64,000 bases of DNA from Sciscionella marina DSM 45152 (GCF_000379465.1 NZ_KB905465.1:203306-267305); one strand, 5' to 3'. Counted from the stretch's first letter, positions 24,317 to 33,384 are shown. Numbers and translations are program-made. Notes: a model not told the origin generated them from the sequence alone.

Positions 24317-25879
24317 TCAGAAATGCAGCGCGGGAAGCAGGGACCGGTGTTCCTCGGCCGTGCGCTTCTGTGCTTCCGCGTTCTCCGGCTGCGGATCGGG
24401 CAGCGGAGCACAGCTCACATCCGATTGGCGGCCCGGTGCGCGGTCCGGGAGCTTGCCGGTGGCCAGGTAGTCCGCGATCCGGTCGTCCACGCAGGCGTTG
24501 CCGTAGAGCGAATCGGCATGCGCGGTGCCGCCCGGCTCCCCGATCAGCCGGGCACCCGGGTAGCGGGAACGGACCTCGAGACTGCCCTCGAACGGGGTGG
24601 CCGCGTCCAGGGTCTCCCCGATGAGCAGCGCGCTCGTGGTCTTCGATCCGTCCACCTGCACCGGTTTACCCGCCTTGGCAGGCCAGTCCAGGCAGGGCGC
24701 GTTGTACCAGGTGTTCGACCAGGCGTTGAACGGCGCGGTGGCGTGGATCCGCCAGGCATCGGCCCGCCACTTGCCGTAGGAGCGCGGCCACTGGAGGTCG
24801 GTGCACTGCACCGCGTTGTACACCGCGTAGTTGTTCTCCGTGTCCGGTTCGGTGTTCGGGCCGAACTCGGAGATCAGCGGTTCCGCGTCACCCTTGTTCA
24901 CCCAGGCTGCGAAGGCGTCCGCGAGTTCGGTCCACACCACCCGGTAGTACCCGGCGCTCTGGAAGATGTCGGTCCACTCGGCGGGGCCGATCTTGCCGCC
25001 CGCGGGCGCGTGCTCGAGCCGGTCCCGCTGGTGGTACCACTGCCGGTGCACGGCTTCCTTGGTCTTGCCGAGGTGGTAGACGTCGTCGTGCTTGGCCAGC
25101 CACTCGAACCAGATCCCCAGATTGCGGTCGAAGGCGTACTCCTGGTTCAGGTTGGCCTGGTACCAGATGTTGCGCGGGTCCACATTGGAGTCGAGCACCA
25201 TGCGCCGCATCCGGTCCGGGTGCAGCGTGCTGTACACCTGGCCGAGGTAGGTGCCGTAGGAGAAGCCGAGGAAGTTGATCTGCTCGGCGCCGAGCGCGGT
25301 GCGGATCGCTTCCATATCGGAGACCGAGTCGGTGGTCTTCATGTGCTCGAGCAGTTTTCCGCCGTTGCGCCCGCAGGCCTTGGCGTAGTCGCGCTTGTGC
25401 TTGCGCCAGTACTGTTCGATTCCGGGCCGGTCGGGCGTGTAGTCGGGCCGGTCGAACCCGGTTTCCTTCGGGTCGCAGGACAGTTTCGGCGTGGATTCGC
25501 CAACCCCGCGCGGGTCGAAGCCGATCCAGTCGTAGGCCTTGCCCACCCCGTTCGGCACCTTCTTGCCCTGGGTAGCCATCCGCAGCCCGGCGCCGCCCGG
25601 GCCGCCCGGGTTGACCAGCATGACGCCCTGATAGGCCGAATCCGGCACGGTGTGCTTGATGCGCGAGACGGCGATCGACACCGTGCCCGCCCCGGGATCG
25701 GCCGGATCGAGCGGCGCCTTCACGGTGCCACACTGCGCGCCCGCCTTCTGCAGATCGGCCGATGCGCACTTACCCCAGTCGATCCGGTCCTGTTGCTGTG
25801 CCGCGGCCGCGGGCGTGACGGTGAGTGCCGCACCGAGCAGCAGCCCGCACGCGAGCATGGCGGTCCCGGTCTTGTTCAT
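24317..25879 (-). CDS. Secreted tripeptidyl-aminopeptidase-like alpha/beta hydrolase
   Basis: A 520-residue protein with a signal peptide (MNKTGTAMLACGLLLGAALT, cleavage after PAAAA ~residue 27). The mature enzyme shows the SlpD/TAP architecture: oxyanion loop NPGGPGGAG (~90-98), FDPRGVGEST, nucleophile LGFSYGTYLGQVY (Ser207), and the C-terminal TAP-like domain with LIGETLDAATPFEGS (Asp) and the late His of GTAHADSLYGN. Conserved Cys pairs suggest disulfides. Streptomyces relatives remove tripeptides from secreted proteins or transglutaminase precursors. It is transcribed in the same direction as the polyol operon, 65 bp after xylB, but its secretion signal and function suggest its own regulation. 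Confidence 0.87.
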   Translation of the reverse strand: MNKTGTAMLACGLLLGAALTVTPAAAAQQQDRIDWGKCASADLQKAGAQCGTVKAPLDPADPGAGTVSIAVSRIKHTVPDSAYQGVMLVNPGGPGGAGLRMATQGKKVPNGVGKAYDWIGFDPRGVGESTPKLSCDPKETGFDRPDYTPDRPGIEQYWRKHKRDYAKACGRNGGKLLEHMKTTDSVSDMEAIRTALGAEQINFLGFSYGTYLGQVYSTLHPDRMRRMVLDSNVDPRNIWYQANLNQEYAFDRNLGIWFEWLAKHDDVYHLGKTKEAVHRQWYHQRDRLEHAPAGGKIGPAEWTDIFQSAGYYRVVWTELADAFAAWVNKGDAEPLISEFGPNTEPDTENNYAVYNAVQCTDLQWPRSYGKWRADAWRIHATAPFNAWSNTWYNAPCLDWPAKAGKPVQVDGSKTTSALLIGETLDAATPFEGSLEVRSRYPGARLIGEPGGTAHADSLYGNACVDDRIADYLATGKLPDRAPGRQSDVSCAPLPDPQPENAEAQKRTAEEHRSLLPALHF

Positions 25880-25944
25880 CGCTGTTCCCTACCCATGTGT
25901 TCTGCCCAGCCCCTGCGTGAGTAGTCCTGTGTGATCGCAAGACC

Positions 25945-27324
25945 TTAACCGAGATTCTTGATCCGGGCATAGTTTTCACGGATAACTGATTCGGACTTAC
26001 CCGTAAAGGTGGCCGCGGGCTCGCGAACATCCCACTGCGGTGGGCATTCGGCACCGGAGAGTGTCCACGCGGCCTGCCGTGCGGCCCCGAGCGCGACGTA
26101 CTGCGCCGGCCGCGGCACGGTGACCGGGAGCCCGAATACGCTCGGCGCGATCCGCCGGACCGCCTCGGACGCGGCACCACCACCGATGAGCAGCAACCGC
26201 TCCGGCGTGATTCCCTGCTCCCGCAAGGGTTCGATGCCATCGGCCAGCCCGCAGAGCATACCTTCCACCGCGGCACGGGCGAGGTTTCCCGGACCGGCGT
26301 TGGCCGTGGTGAGCCCGGCGAACATGCCGCTGGCGTCCGGCCGGTTGGGGGTGCGTTCCCCGTCCAGATAGGGCAGCAGCGTCATCCCACCGGCGCCCGG
26401 TTCCGCGCCGAGCGCCAGTTCGTCGAACTCCGCACGGTCCGCGCGCAGTAACCCGGCGGTCGCGTCGAGTACCCGCGCCGCGTTCAGTGTGCACACCAAG
26501 GGAAGGTAGCCACCGGCGGCATCGGCGAATCCGGCGACGAATCCGCCCGGGTCCCCGCTCGGCTCGCTCCCGACCGCGAAAACCGTCCCGGATGTACCGA
26601 CCGAGACGACGACCTCACCCTCGGCGAGATCCATGCCGAGCGCGGCTCCCATGTTGTCCCCGGTTCCCGGGGCGAGCAGGATGCCGTCCGGGGTTTCCCC
26701 CACCGGTTCGTTCGGCGCGGCGATCCTCGGCAGTTCCGGCACCGAACCGAAGGCGCGCTTCACCAGATCGGTGCGGTAGTCCTGTTGCCACGGTGCGAAA
26801 TAGCCGGTTCCCGAGGCGTCGCCGCGATCGGTGGCCGGGCACTGCCTGCCATCACCGAGCCGCCAGGTCAGCCAGTCGTGCGGAAGCATCACCCCGGCCA
26901 CCCGTCGCGCGTTCGCCGGCTCGTGCTCGGCGAGCCAGCGCAGCTTGGTGATGGTGAACGAGACGGGCGGCACCGAACCGATGGCCTCCACCCAGCGCGG
27001 TGGCCCGCCGAGCTCGGCGATGAGCTCGGCGGCTGCCTGCGCGGAGCGGGTGTCGTTCCACAGCAAGGCATCGCGCACGACCGCACCCTGCTCGTCCACG
27101 GCGACCATACCGTGCTGTTGACCGGCGACCGCGAGCGCGCGCACCCCGTCCAGCAGGCCGTCGGCGGCCTGTTCGAACGCGGTCAGCCAGGCGTCCGGCG
27201 GGCATTCGGTTCCCGGCGGATGCGGTGCACTCGCCTCGCGGACCACCGCGCCGGTCCCGGCATCGCAAACGACGATCTTCGTCGACTGAGTGGAGGAATC
27301 CACTCCCGCGACGAGTTCGGTCAT
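25945..27324 (-). CDS. xylB: Xylulokinase
   Basis: A 459-residue FGGY kinase. VAGVDSSTQSTKIVVCD is the N-terminal ATPase phosphate loop; DDAWLTAFEQAA, AVAGQQHGMVAVD (substrate site with Gln-His-Gly-Met, typical of XylB) and LLAPGTGDNMGAALG with the catalytic Asp follow; VVSVGTSGTVFAV and LLIGGGAASEAVR are the C-terminal nucleotide motifs. It phosphorylates D-xylulose to xylulose 5-phosphate. It is the last gene of the operon running from the DeoR regulator at 32303, so the D-xylulose comes from oxidation of an imported pentitol by the adjacent dehydrogenase. Confidence 0.9.
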   Translation of the reverse strand: MTELVAGVDSSTQSTKIVVCDAGTGAVVREASAPHPPGTECPPDAWLTAFEQAADGLLDGVRALAVAGQQHGMVAVDEQGAVVRDALLWNDTRSAQAAAELIAELGGPPRWVEAIGSVPPVSFTITKLRWLAEHEPANARRVAGVMLPHDWLTWRLGDGRQCPATDRGDASGTGYFAPWQQDYRTDLVKRAFGSVPELPRIAAPNEPVGETPDGILLAPGTGDNMGAALGMDLAEGEVVVSVGTSGTVFAVGSEPSGDPGGFVAGFADAAGGYLPLVCTLNAARVLDATAGLLRADRAEFDELALGAEPGAGGMTLLPYLDGERTPNRPDASGMFAGLTTANAGPGNLARAAVEGMLCGLADGIEPLREQGITPERLLLIGGGAASEAVRRIAPSVFGLPVTVPRPAQYVALGAARQAAWTLSGAECPPQWDVREPAATFTGKSESVIRENYARIKNLG

Positions 27325-27453
27325 GAGAGCGCCTCTTTTCTGGCCAGCACAGCCTTTCCGAGCATCGTGGCGAGCGCCGGCGAGCGCGGAGCGCAGGAAA
27401 GGCCCGATCGGAACAGCACGGTCATAGCGGAGCAGCCTAATCCCCGCGGCGGG

Positions 27454-28452
27454 TCAGGGAACGACCTGGATCTTGCGCCCCGCCCCGGCCCGGAACCGTT
27501 CGATGGCGCCGTCGTACTGTTCGAGCGGCAGCCGGTCGGAGATCATCGTGTCCGCGTCGATCACCCCGGAGGCGAACAGTTCGACCGCGCGCCCATAGGA
27601 ATGCAGCACGGCCATGCTCCCGACGATGGTGATCTCGTTGTTGTAGACCGCGAACGGGGACACCTTGGCCATCACTTCCCCCGCGGCGACTCCGAACTGC
27701 TGGAACACCCCGCCCGGTTTGACCCGGCGGATCGCGTCCTCGATCGCGGGCACCGCGCCGGTGCAGTCGATCACCACATCCCAGCCGCGCGGGTGCGCAT
27801 CGGCCAGTTCCCCGGCACTGGCCGCGGTCGCGGTCGCCCCGAGGGCCGCCGCGGTACTCAGTCGTTCGGCGTTCAGATCGACGACGGAGACCGAGATCGC
27901 GCCACCGAGCGGGGCGAGCTGGGCCATCAGCAGCCCCATGGTGCCCGCGCCATAGATCAGGTAGTGCGAGCCCAGTTCCCGCGGAAGCAGATCGAATCCG
28001 TGCACCGCACAGGAAAGCGGCTCGATCAGCGAGGCCTGGTCGAGCCGGACGGATTCGGGCAGCCGGTAGCAGTTGCGCACCGGGACCCGCACGTACTGCG
28101 CCATCGCCCCGTCCACGGTGTCCCCGATCGCGTTCCAGTTCAGGCACAGATTTCCCTTGCCCACGACGCAGTTCGCGCACTCACCGCAGAACAGCGAGGG
28201 ATCGCAGGCCACCGCGTCCCCTTCGGCGAACTCGGTCACCGCGGAACCGAGCGCCACGATCCGCCCGGCGAACTCGTGCCCGGGCACCAGCGGGTACGGC
28301 GCGAGCGGGAACTCCCCGTCGAGGATGTGCACATCCGTACCGCAGATCCCGCAGGAGTCGACCTCGACGATCACATCCCGTGCCCCCGGCGTCGGATCGT
28401 CCACAGTGGACACCGTGGTCTTGGACGGTGTCTCGATCACCAATGCACGCAA
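27454..28452 (-). CDS. Zinc-dependent polyol dehydrogenase (MDR family)
   Basis: A 332-residue medium-chain dehydrogenase. Catalytic zinc ligands are Cys in SCGICGTDVH and the His-Glu of PGHEFAGRIV; the structural zinc lobe CGECANCVVGKGNLC is complete; the NAD-binding loop is IYGAGTMGLLMAQLA. It is most like arabinitol, xylitol or sorbitol dehydrogenases. With xylulokinase as the next catabolic enzyme, D-arabinitol or xylitol to D-xylulose is the most economical reaction. The gene starts 12 bp after the permease stop. The NAD preference is suggested by the acidic VVDLNAERL after strand 2. Confidence 0.87.
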   Translation of the reverse strand: MRALVIETPSKTTVSTVDDPTPGARDVIVEVDSCGICGTDVHILDGEFPLAPYPLVPGHEFAGRIVALGSAVTEFAEGDAVACDPSLFCGECANCVVGKGNLCLNWNAIGDTVDGAMAQYVRVPVRNCYRLPESVRLDQASLIEPLSCAVHGFDLLPRELGSHYLIYGAGTMGLLMAQLAPLGGAISVSVVDLNAERLSTAAALGATATAASAGELADAHPRGWDVVIDCTGAVPAIEDAIRRVKPGGVFQQFGVAAGEVMAKVSPFAVYNNEITIVGSMAVLHSYGRAVELFASGVIDADTMISDRLPLEQYDGAIERFRAGAGRKIQVVP

Positions 28453-28464
28453 GTGGAGTTCTCC

Positions 28465-29301
28465 CTATTTCACGGCGCCCATGGAAAGCCCACGGACTAG
28501 TTGCTTCTGCGCGAACCACCCCGCGAGCAGGACCGGAATCGAGGCGAGCGTGGCCGCCGCTGCCAGCCGTGCCCAGTATGCCCCTTCCGAGGTGATGAAC
28601 GAGACCAGGAACACCGGCATGGTGGAGGCCCGGATCGTGGTGAGGTTGAGCGCGAAGAAGAATTCGTTCCAGGTGAAGATTACACAGATCAGTGCGGTCG
28701 CCGCGATTCCCGGGGCCACCACCGGAAGCAGGACGTGCCGGATCTCCTGCCCGAGTTTGGCCCCGTCCATCCGCGCGGCCTCGAGCATTTCCGATGGCAC
28801 CTCGAGGAAGAACGAGCGCATCATCCACACCGCGATCGGCAGGTTCATCCCGGTGTAGAGCACGACGAGGGTCCAGATGTTGTCCAGCCCGGAAATGCTG
28901 CGCGCCGCAAGATAGATGGGAATGATCGCGGCGACGATCGGGAGCATTTTCGTCGAGATGAAAAAGAACAGCGCGTTCTGCACCTTGCGCACCGCATAGA
29001 TCGACAGCGCATAGGCGGCGGGGACCGCGAGTACCAGTACGAGCGCGGTGGAGACCACGGTGGCCAGCAGCGAGTTCACCAGATACGGCCCGATTCCCGA
29101 GGAGAACACCGAGGCGTACTGCTCGAAAACGGGCTTGAACACCAGATGCGGGGTCGTGGAATAGGCGTCGGCCTCGGTCTTGAACGAGGTGAGCACCATC
29201 CACAGCACCGGGAAGAAGAACAGGATCCCGATGATCCAGGCGCCGATCGCCCAGATCGAGGTGCCGAGCTTTCCCTTGCGGCGTACCGCGATCTCGCTCA
29301 T
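28465..29301 (-). CDS. Carbohydrate/polyol ABC transporter permease (MalG/SmoG type)
   Basis: A 278-residue membrane protein with about six helices. The start MSEIAVRRKGKLG precedes helix 1 (AIGAWIIGILFFFPVLWMVL); the cytoplasmic EAA loop, which docks the ATPase, reads EVPSEMLEAARMDGAKLGQE. It starts within the stop of the previous permease (ATGA overlap). It forms the translocation pore with that partner. SmoG/MtlG-like permeases of polyol transporters have the same length and loop. Confidence 0.9.
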   Translation of the reverse strand: MSEIAVRRKGKLGTSIWAIGAWIIGILFFFPVLWMVLTSFKTEADAYSTTPHLVFKPVFEQYASVFSSGIGPYLVNSLLATVVSTALVLVLAVPAAYALSIYAVRKVQNALFFFISTKMLPIVAAIIPIYLAARSISGLDNIWTLVVLYTGMNLPIAVWMMRSFFLEVPSEMLEAARMDGAKLGQEIRHVLLPVVAPGIAATALICVIFTWNEFFFALNLTTIRASTMPVFLVSFITSEGAYWARLAAAATLASIPVLLAGWFAQKQLVRGLSMGAVK

Positions 29302-30209
29302 GCCCGTGCCTCCGCCGTCTTGAAAACAGAGAACAGGCTGCGCAATGCCACGGAGGCGACGATGATCGTGCCGATCACGGTCACCACGCCGAGCGCGGAG
29401 GCCTGTCCGATATCGAAACCCTGAAATGCGCGCTGATAGATGTAATAGGGCAGGTTCGTGGTCGCCGTTCCCGGTCCGCCCTGGGTCATCATGTAGATCA
29501 GGTCGAAGGTGTTCACCAGATAGATGGCCCCGAGCAGCCCGCCCAGTTCCAGGTAGGAACGCAAGTGCGGCAGGGTCACCGAGAAGAAGGTGCGCAGCGG
29601 TCCCGCCCCGTCCATGCTCGCGGCCTCGAGCACCTCGTGCGACTGACTCTGCAGCCCGGCGAGGCAGATCAGCATCATGAACGGGGTCCACTGCCAGACG
29701 AGCACCACGATCACCGAGGTCATCGGGAAACTCGAGACGAAGTCCACCGGTCCGGCACCCACCTGGCGCAGCAGGTAGTTGAGGATGCCGTAGACCGGAT
29801 CGAGCATCGTGGTCTTCCACAGCAGCGCGGCGACCGTCGGCATGATCAGGAACGGCGAGATCAGCAGGGTGCGCACCACTGAGCGGCCGGGGAACTTCCG
29901 GTCCAGCAGCACCGCGAACAGGGTGCCGAGCACCAATGAGACCAGCACCGCGAGCACGGTCATCAGGACCTCGTTGAGCAGCGCCTGCAACGCGGTCCCG
30001 TCGGTGAACACCGAGGCGTAGTTCTGGAACCACACCCAGCGCGTGGATCCCGGGCGCAGGAGGTTCCAGGACTGGAAGGAGAAGATGATCGTGAACAGGA
30101 ACGGGATCTGGGTGACGATGAACAGCAGGATCAGCGCGGGAAGCAGCGGTGCGCGCCTGCGCATCGCCGCGCCACGGGCACTGATCCGGCCCGCGTCAAC
30201 GACCGCCAT
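29298..30209 (-). CDS. Carbohydrate/polyol ABC transporter permease (MalF/SmoF type)
   Basis: A 303-residue membrane protein with about six helices, starting with a basic N-tail before LLPALILLFIVTQIPFLFTI; the EAA loop reads SHEVLEAASMDGAGPLR. ATG 30209 has TTGGAG upstream and overlaps the binding-protein stop by 14 bp; a start at 30221 would add four residues. It pairs with the downstream permease. No ATPase gene is in the operon, so a shared ATPase of MsiK type, encoded elsewhere, must energise the system. Confidence 0.9.
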   Translation of the reverse strand: MAVVDAGRISARGAAMRRRAPLLPALILLFIVTQIPFLFTIIFSFQSWNLLRPGSTRWVWFQNYASVFTDGTALQALLNEVLMTVLAVLVSLVLGTLFAVLLDRKFPGRSVVRTLLISPFLIMPTVAALLWKTTMLDPVYGILNYLLRQVGAGPVDFVSSFPMTSVIVVLVWQWTPFMMLICLAGLQSQSHEVLEAASMDGAGPLRTFFSVTLPHLRSYLELGGLLGAIYLVNTFDLIYMMTQGGPGTATTNLPYYIYQRAFQGFDIGQASALGVVTVIGTIIVASVALRSLFSVFKTAEARA

Positions 30210-31536
30210 AGGAGGCTCCAACCGTCGCGGCGTACTCCTGGGACTGCGCGAGGGCGTCGTCCACCGACTTCTGCCCCGCGATCGCCGCGGAGAGCTGCTG
30301 GCTCACCCGCGTACCGAGATCGATGAATTCGGGAATGTCCACGAACTGCCCTCCCGTGTACGGCACCGGTTTCGCGGTGGGATGCTCGATCGTCGGTGAA
30401 TTGATCGCGTCCAGCGTCGGTTTCGCGAAGGCGCCCGCGAGCTTGCGGTAGCCGGGAAGTTCGTAGGTGGACAGCCTGCTGGCCGGGGGCACCCGCGACC
30501 AGCCGAGCGTTTTGCCGACCTCGCCGATGTAGTGCTTCGAGGTCGCCCAGGACACGAATTTCCAGGCGGCATCGGCATGTTCGCTCGTCTTCGGGATACC
30601 GAGCGACCAGGAGTACAGCCAGCCGGTTCCCGGATGCCGCTCGACGGGAGCCGCCACATAACCGACCTTGCCCGCGACCTTGCTCGATTTCGCGTCCTCG
30701 AGGGTGCTCACCGCCGAGGTGGAGTCGTACCACATCGCCGAGTTCCCGGCCGCGAAGTTGTTCAGGCACTGGGTGAATCCGGCCGCGGCGGCGCCCGGTT
30801 CCCCGTATTTCCGCAACAGGTCCACATAGAACCGCACGGCCTCACGCACCTGCGGGCTTTCCAGCTGGGCGCGCCATCGCGGATCGAACCACCGCCCGCC
30901 GAAGGTATTGATCACCGTGGAGAGCGGGGCCATCAGCTCCCCCCAGCCGGGCAGCCCGCGCAGGCAGATCCCCGCGGTATCGCTGCCCGGATCGTCCAGC
31001 TTCGCCGCGAGCTCGGCGACCTGCTGCCAGCTCGGGTGCGGCGGCATGCTCAAGCCCTTCTTGGCGAACAGATCCTTGCGGTACATCAGGAACGAGGATT
31101 CGCCGTAGAACGGGACCGAGTACATGTTCCCCTGATAGGAGAGCGCCTTGCGCACCGCGGGTACGAAATCCTGCTGGTCGTAACCGGGTGTCCGGGCGAT
31201 ATCCGGCCCGAGGTTGCGCAGCCATCCGTTGCGCGCCCAGATCGGCGTCTCGTAATTGGAGATCATCACGACATCGAATTCCCCGGAACCCGTGGAAACC
31301 GATTCCGCGGTCTTCTGCCGGGATTCGTTCTCCGGAAGGCTGACGAACCGGACGTCGATTCCCGGGTGTTCCTCGTGGAACCGGTCGATGAGCTCCTGCA
31401 TGTCCTGCATCTGCGGGTTCGACACGACCGCAACGGTGATGGACTCGCCCTTGCCTGCACCACCGCCCGCACCGGCGAACCCGCATCCGGTCAGGGTCAG
31501 CAACGCCACGAACAACACGCAGATCCGCCGCATCAT
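30196..31536 (-). CDS. Polyol/sugar ABC transporter substrate-binding lipoprotein
   Basis: A 446-residue extracellular binding protein. The lipoprotein signal is MMRRICVLFVALLTLTGC, with lipobox LTGC giving lipidated Cys18. The mature part is a cluster B (MalE-like) protein: ITVAVVSNPQMQDMQELIDR, FDVVMISNYETPIWARNGWL, and YSVPFYGESSFLMYRKDLF. It captures the solute outside the cell and delivers it to the two permeases. ATG 31536 overlaps the DeoR stop (ATGA), so regulator and transporter are co-translated. Cluster context makes a pentitol or hexitol the likely ligand. Confidence 0.9.
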   Translation of the reverse strand: MMRRICVLFVALLTLTGCGFAGAGGGAGKGESITVAVVSNPQMQDMQELIDRFHEEHPGIDVRFVSLPENESRQKTAESVSTGSGEFDVVMISNYETPIWARNGWLRNLGPDIARTPGYDQQDFVPAVRKALSYQGNMYSVPFYGESSFLMYRKDLFAKKGLSMPPHPSWQQVAELAAKLDDPGSDTAGICLRGLPGWGELMAPLSTVINTFGGRWFDPRWRAQLESPQVREAVRFYVDLLRKYGEPGAAAAGFTQCLNNFAAGNSAMWYDSTSAVSTLEDAKSSKVAGKVGYVAAPVERHPGTGWLYSWSLGIPKTSEHADAAWKFVSWATSKHYIGEVGKTLGWSRVPPASRLSTYELPGYRKLAGAFAKPTLDAINSPTIEHPTAKPVPYTGGQFVDIPEFIDLGTRVSQQLSAAIAGQKSVDDALAQSQEYAATVGASYGGR

Positions 31537-32303
31537 GCACACACCAATCGTGCTCCGGAATCCTCGATTTCCTTGGCCACGCCAGGATCGAGCTGCTCAT
31601 CGGTGAGCACCACATCGATATCGGCCAGCCCGGCGAACCGGCAGAATGTGTCCCGGCCGATCTTGCCGTGGTGCGCGAGCAGCACCCGTTCGCGCGCGCA
31701 GTCGAGCATGGCCGCCTTCACCGCGGCCTCCGCGGGCTCCATCGCGGTGAGTCCTTTGTGGACGGTCAGCCCGTCGACGCCGACGAAGGCCAGGTCCACG
31801 GTGAGCGATTCGATGCGCGAGCGGGCCCATTCGTCGACACAGGCCAGCGTGCTCTCCCGCAGCCGCCCGCCGAGGCACCAGGTGGTGACGTTCGGCTTCG
31901 CCGCGAGCTCGGTGGCCACCGGAAGGCCGTTGGTGACCACGGTCAGCGCCGGCCCCTCCGGGAACGCGCGCGCGATGGCCTGCGGGGCGGAGCCGGAGTC
32001 CAGTAGCACCGTGGAGTTCTCCGGGAGCCGGGCGACCATCGCCGCCGCGGCCCGCGCCATCCGCTCCTTGTCCGCGACATGCTGGGAATTGCGCCGTTCA
32101 AGCAACGGTTCGAAGGTGTTGTCCCCGACGAACACCGCGCCGCCGTAGACTCGGTGCAGCTGCCCCTGGCGCTCGAGCACCCCGAGATCGCGCCGGACGG
32201 TCTCCGGGGCAACGGTCAGCCGGGAGACCAGATCGGTCACCTCGACCCGGCCGATTTCGCGTGCAAGCGAAAGAATCTGCTGCCTCCGCTCATCCGGATA
32301 CAC
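31533..32303 (-). CDS. DeoR/GlpR-family repressor of the polyol operon
   Basis: A 256-residue DeoR protein: helix-turn-helix with DERRQQILSLAREIGRVEV and VAPETVRRDLGVLERQGQLH, then the DeoRC sensor domain (STVLLDSGSAPQAIARAF, LTVVTNGLPVATEL, CLGGRLRESTLACVDEWA, AFVGVDGLTVHKGLT). Ligands are usually phosphorylated sugars, here possibly xylulose 5-phosphate. GTG 32303 has GGAGG 7 nt upstream; GTG 32312 touches the Shine-Dalgarno and is less likely. It is the first gene of the polyol operon, and paired TGCCCG sites occupy its promoter, so it is autoregulated and controls the whole operon. Confidence 0.88.
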   Translation of the reverse strand: MYPDERRQQILSLAREIGRVEVTDLVSRLTVAPETVRRDLGVLERQGQLHRVYGGAVFVGDNTFEPLLERRNSQHVADKERMARAAAAMVARLPENSTVLLDSGSAPQAIARAFPEGPALTVVTNGLPVATELAAKPNVTTWCLGGRLRESTLACVDEWARSRIESLTVDLAFVGVDGLTVHKGLTAMEPAEAAVKAAMLDCARERVLLAHHGKIGRDTFCRFAGLADIDVVLTDEQLDPGVAKEIEDSGARLVCA

Positions 32304-32360
32304 CGGGGGCACCTCCGAGCTCCATCACCGCACCGCCACGCTGCCGACGAAAACGCAGCA

Positions 32361-32389
32361 ATGATGTGCCCGAAGATGCCCGATGTCAA
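32361..32389 (-). promoter_or_regulatory. Polyol operon promoter with operator in the spacer
   Basis: On the minus strand -35 TTGACA (32389-32384), a 17-bp spacer and -10 CATCAT (32366-32361). The spacer holds two direct TGCCCG repeats (32367-32372 and 32377-32382) 10 bp apart, where a DeoR protein would block polymerase. Confidence 0.65.
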
Positions 32390-32428
32390 GGTCATTCCGG
32401 GAACAACTGGGCAAACAGTCGGAAATAC

Positions 32429-32444
32429 TGCCCGTTTATGCCCG
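32429..32444. promoter_or_regulatory. Second TGCCCG repeat pair upstream of the polyol promoter
   Basis: TGCCCG at 32429-32434 and 32439-32444, again 10 bp apart, 62 bp from the pair inside the promoter. Two such pairs suggest DNA looping by a DeoR oligomer. Confidence 0.5.
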
Positions 32445-32457
32445 GTTCACGGCTCGA

Positions 32458-33384
32458 TCACCGCTGCCCGGACCGGGCACGCACGGCGAACCCGGCACAG
32501 CCGATCACGGCGAGCCCGCCCAGGACCGTCGGCCAGGTCAGCCGTTCACCGAGCAGCAGGGCCGCCCAGCAGATGCTCAGCACCGGCTGCACCAGCTGGA
32601 CCTGACTGACCTGGGTCATCGGGCCGATCGCGAGCCCGCGATACCAGGCGAAGAAGCCGAGGAAAGCACTCACCACGGCCAGATACGCCAACGCCGCCCA
32701 CTCGGGAATCCCGCCGCTCGGCGCCTGTTCGGTCATCGAGGCCGCGGCCAGGACGATCATCAGCGGCGCGGCGAGCACCAGCGCCCAGGACATGGTCTGC
32801 CAGGAACCGAGCTCGCGCGCGAGCAGCCCGCCCTCCGCGTAACCGATCGCACAGGCGAGGACGGCGGCGAACAGCAGCAGGTCCGACCAGTGCATCCCGG
32901 CGAGCCCGCCGCCCTGCAGCGCGGCGAACACCACCGCGGCGACCGCGCCGAGGCCCGCCATGATCCAGAACGGCAGCGGTGGCCGTTCCCGCCCGCGCAG
33001 CACGGCCAGTACCGCGGTCGCCGAGGGCAGCAGCGCGACCACCACGGCGCCGTGACTTGCCGGTGCGGTGGTCAGCGCGAAGGAGGTCAGCAGCGGCCAG
33101 CCCACCACCGCACCGCCCGCGACGACCGCGACCCGGACCCATTGCACCCCGCGGGGCACTCGCTGCCGGGTGATCGCCAGCGCCACGGCCGCGAGCACCG
33201 CGGCGAGCACCGCTCTCGCCGAGCCGATGAACAGGGCCGACATTCCCCCGCTCGCGACGGCGACCCTGGTGAACGGGACGGTGAAGGAGAACGCCACGAC
33301 GCCGAGCAATCCCCAGAGCAGCCCGCCCCGGAGCGGGGATAGCGCTGGCGAGTTTTCGATAATAGCGCTACTATTCTGTTTCAT
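32458..33384 (-). CDS. EamA/DMT-superfamily transporter
   Basis: A 308-residue membrane protein with ten predicted helices in two EamA repeats (first repeat LLWGLLGVVAFSFTVPFTRV to LRGRERPPLPFW; second from DLLLFAAVLACAIGYAEGGL to LLLGERLTWPTVLGGLAVIG). Members export amino acids, metabolites or drugs. ATG 33384 overlaps the start of the divergent MocR/PdxR-type regulator by two bases (CATG), an extreme head-to-head arrangement. The regulator's likely operators fall inside the first codons of this gene, so its expression is probably under direct control. A substrate related to vitamin B6 or amino acids is suggested only by that regulator. Confidence 0.85.
   Translation of the reverse strand: MKQNSSAIIENSPALSPLRGGLLWGLLGVVAFSFTVPFTRVAVASGGMSALFIGSARAVLAAVLAAVALAITRQRVPRGVQWVRVAVVAGGAVVGWPLLTSFALTTAPASHGAVVVALLPSATAVLAVLRGRERPPLPFWIMAGLGAVAAVVFAALQGGGLAGMHWSDLLLFAAVLACAIGYAEGGLLARELGSWQTMSWALVLAAPLMIVLAAASMTEQAPSGGIPEWAALAYLAVVSAFLGFFAWYRGLAIGPMTQVSQVQLVQPVLSICWAALLLGERLTWPTVLGGLAVIGCAGFAVRARSGQR
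33339..33374. promoter_or_regulatory. MocR-type operator: direct repeats and dyad at overlapping promoters
   Basis: ATAGCGCT occurs at 33339-33346 and 33362-33369, 23 bp apart. The second copy is part of the dyad ATAATAGCGCTACTAT (33359-33374), which also contains the -10 box TACTAT (33369-33374), 8 nt before ATG 33383. MocR-type regulators bind direct repeats of this kind. Confidence 0.5.

Noticed and set aside
27321..27425. 34-codon frame ending in ATGA overlap with xylB
   Set aside because: The overlap is suggestive of a leader peptide, but no ribosome binding site precedes it and composition is unremarkable.
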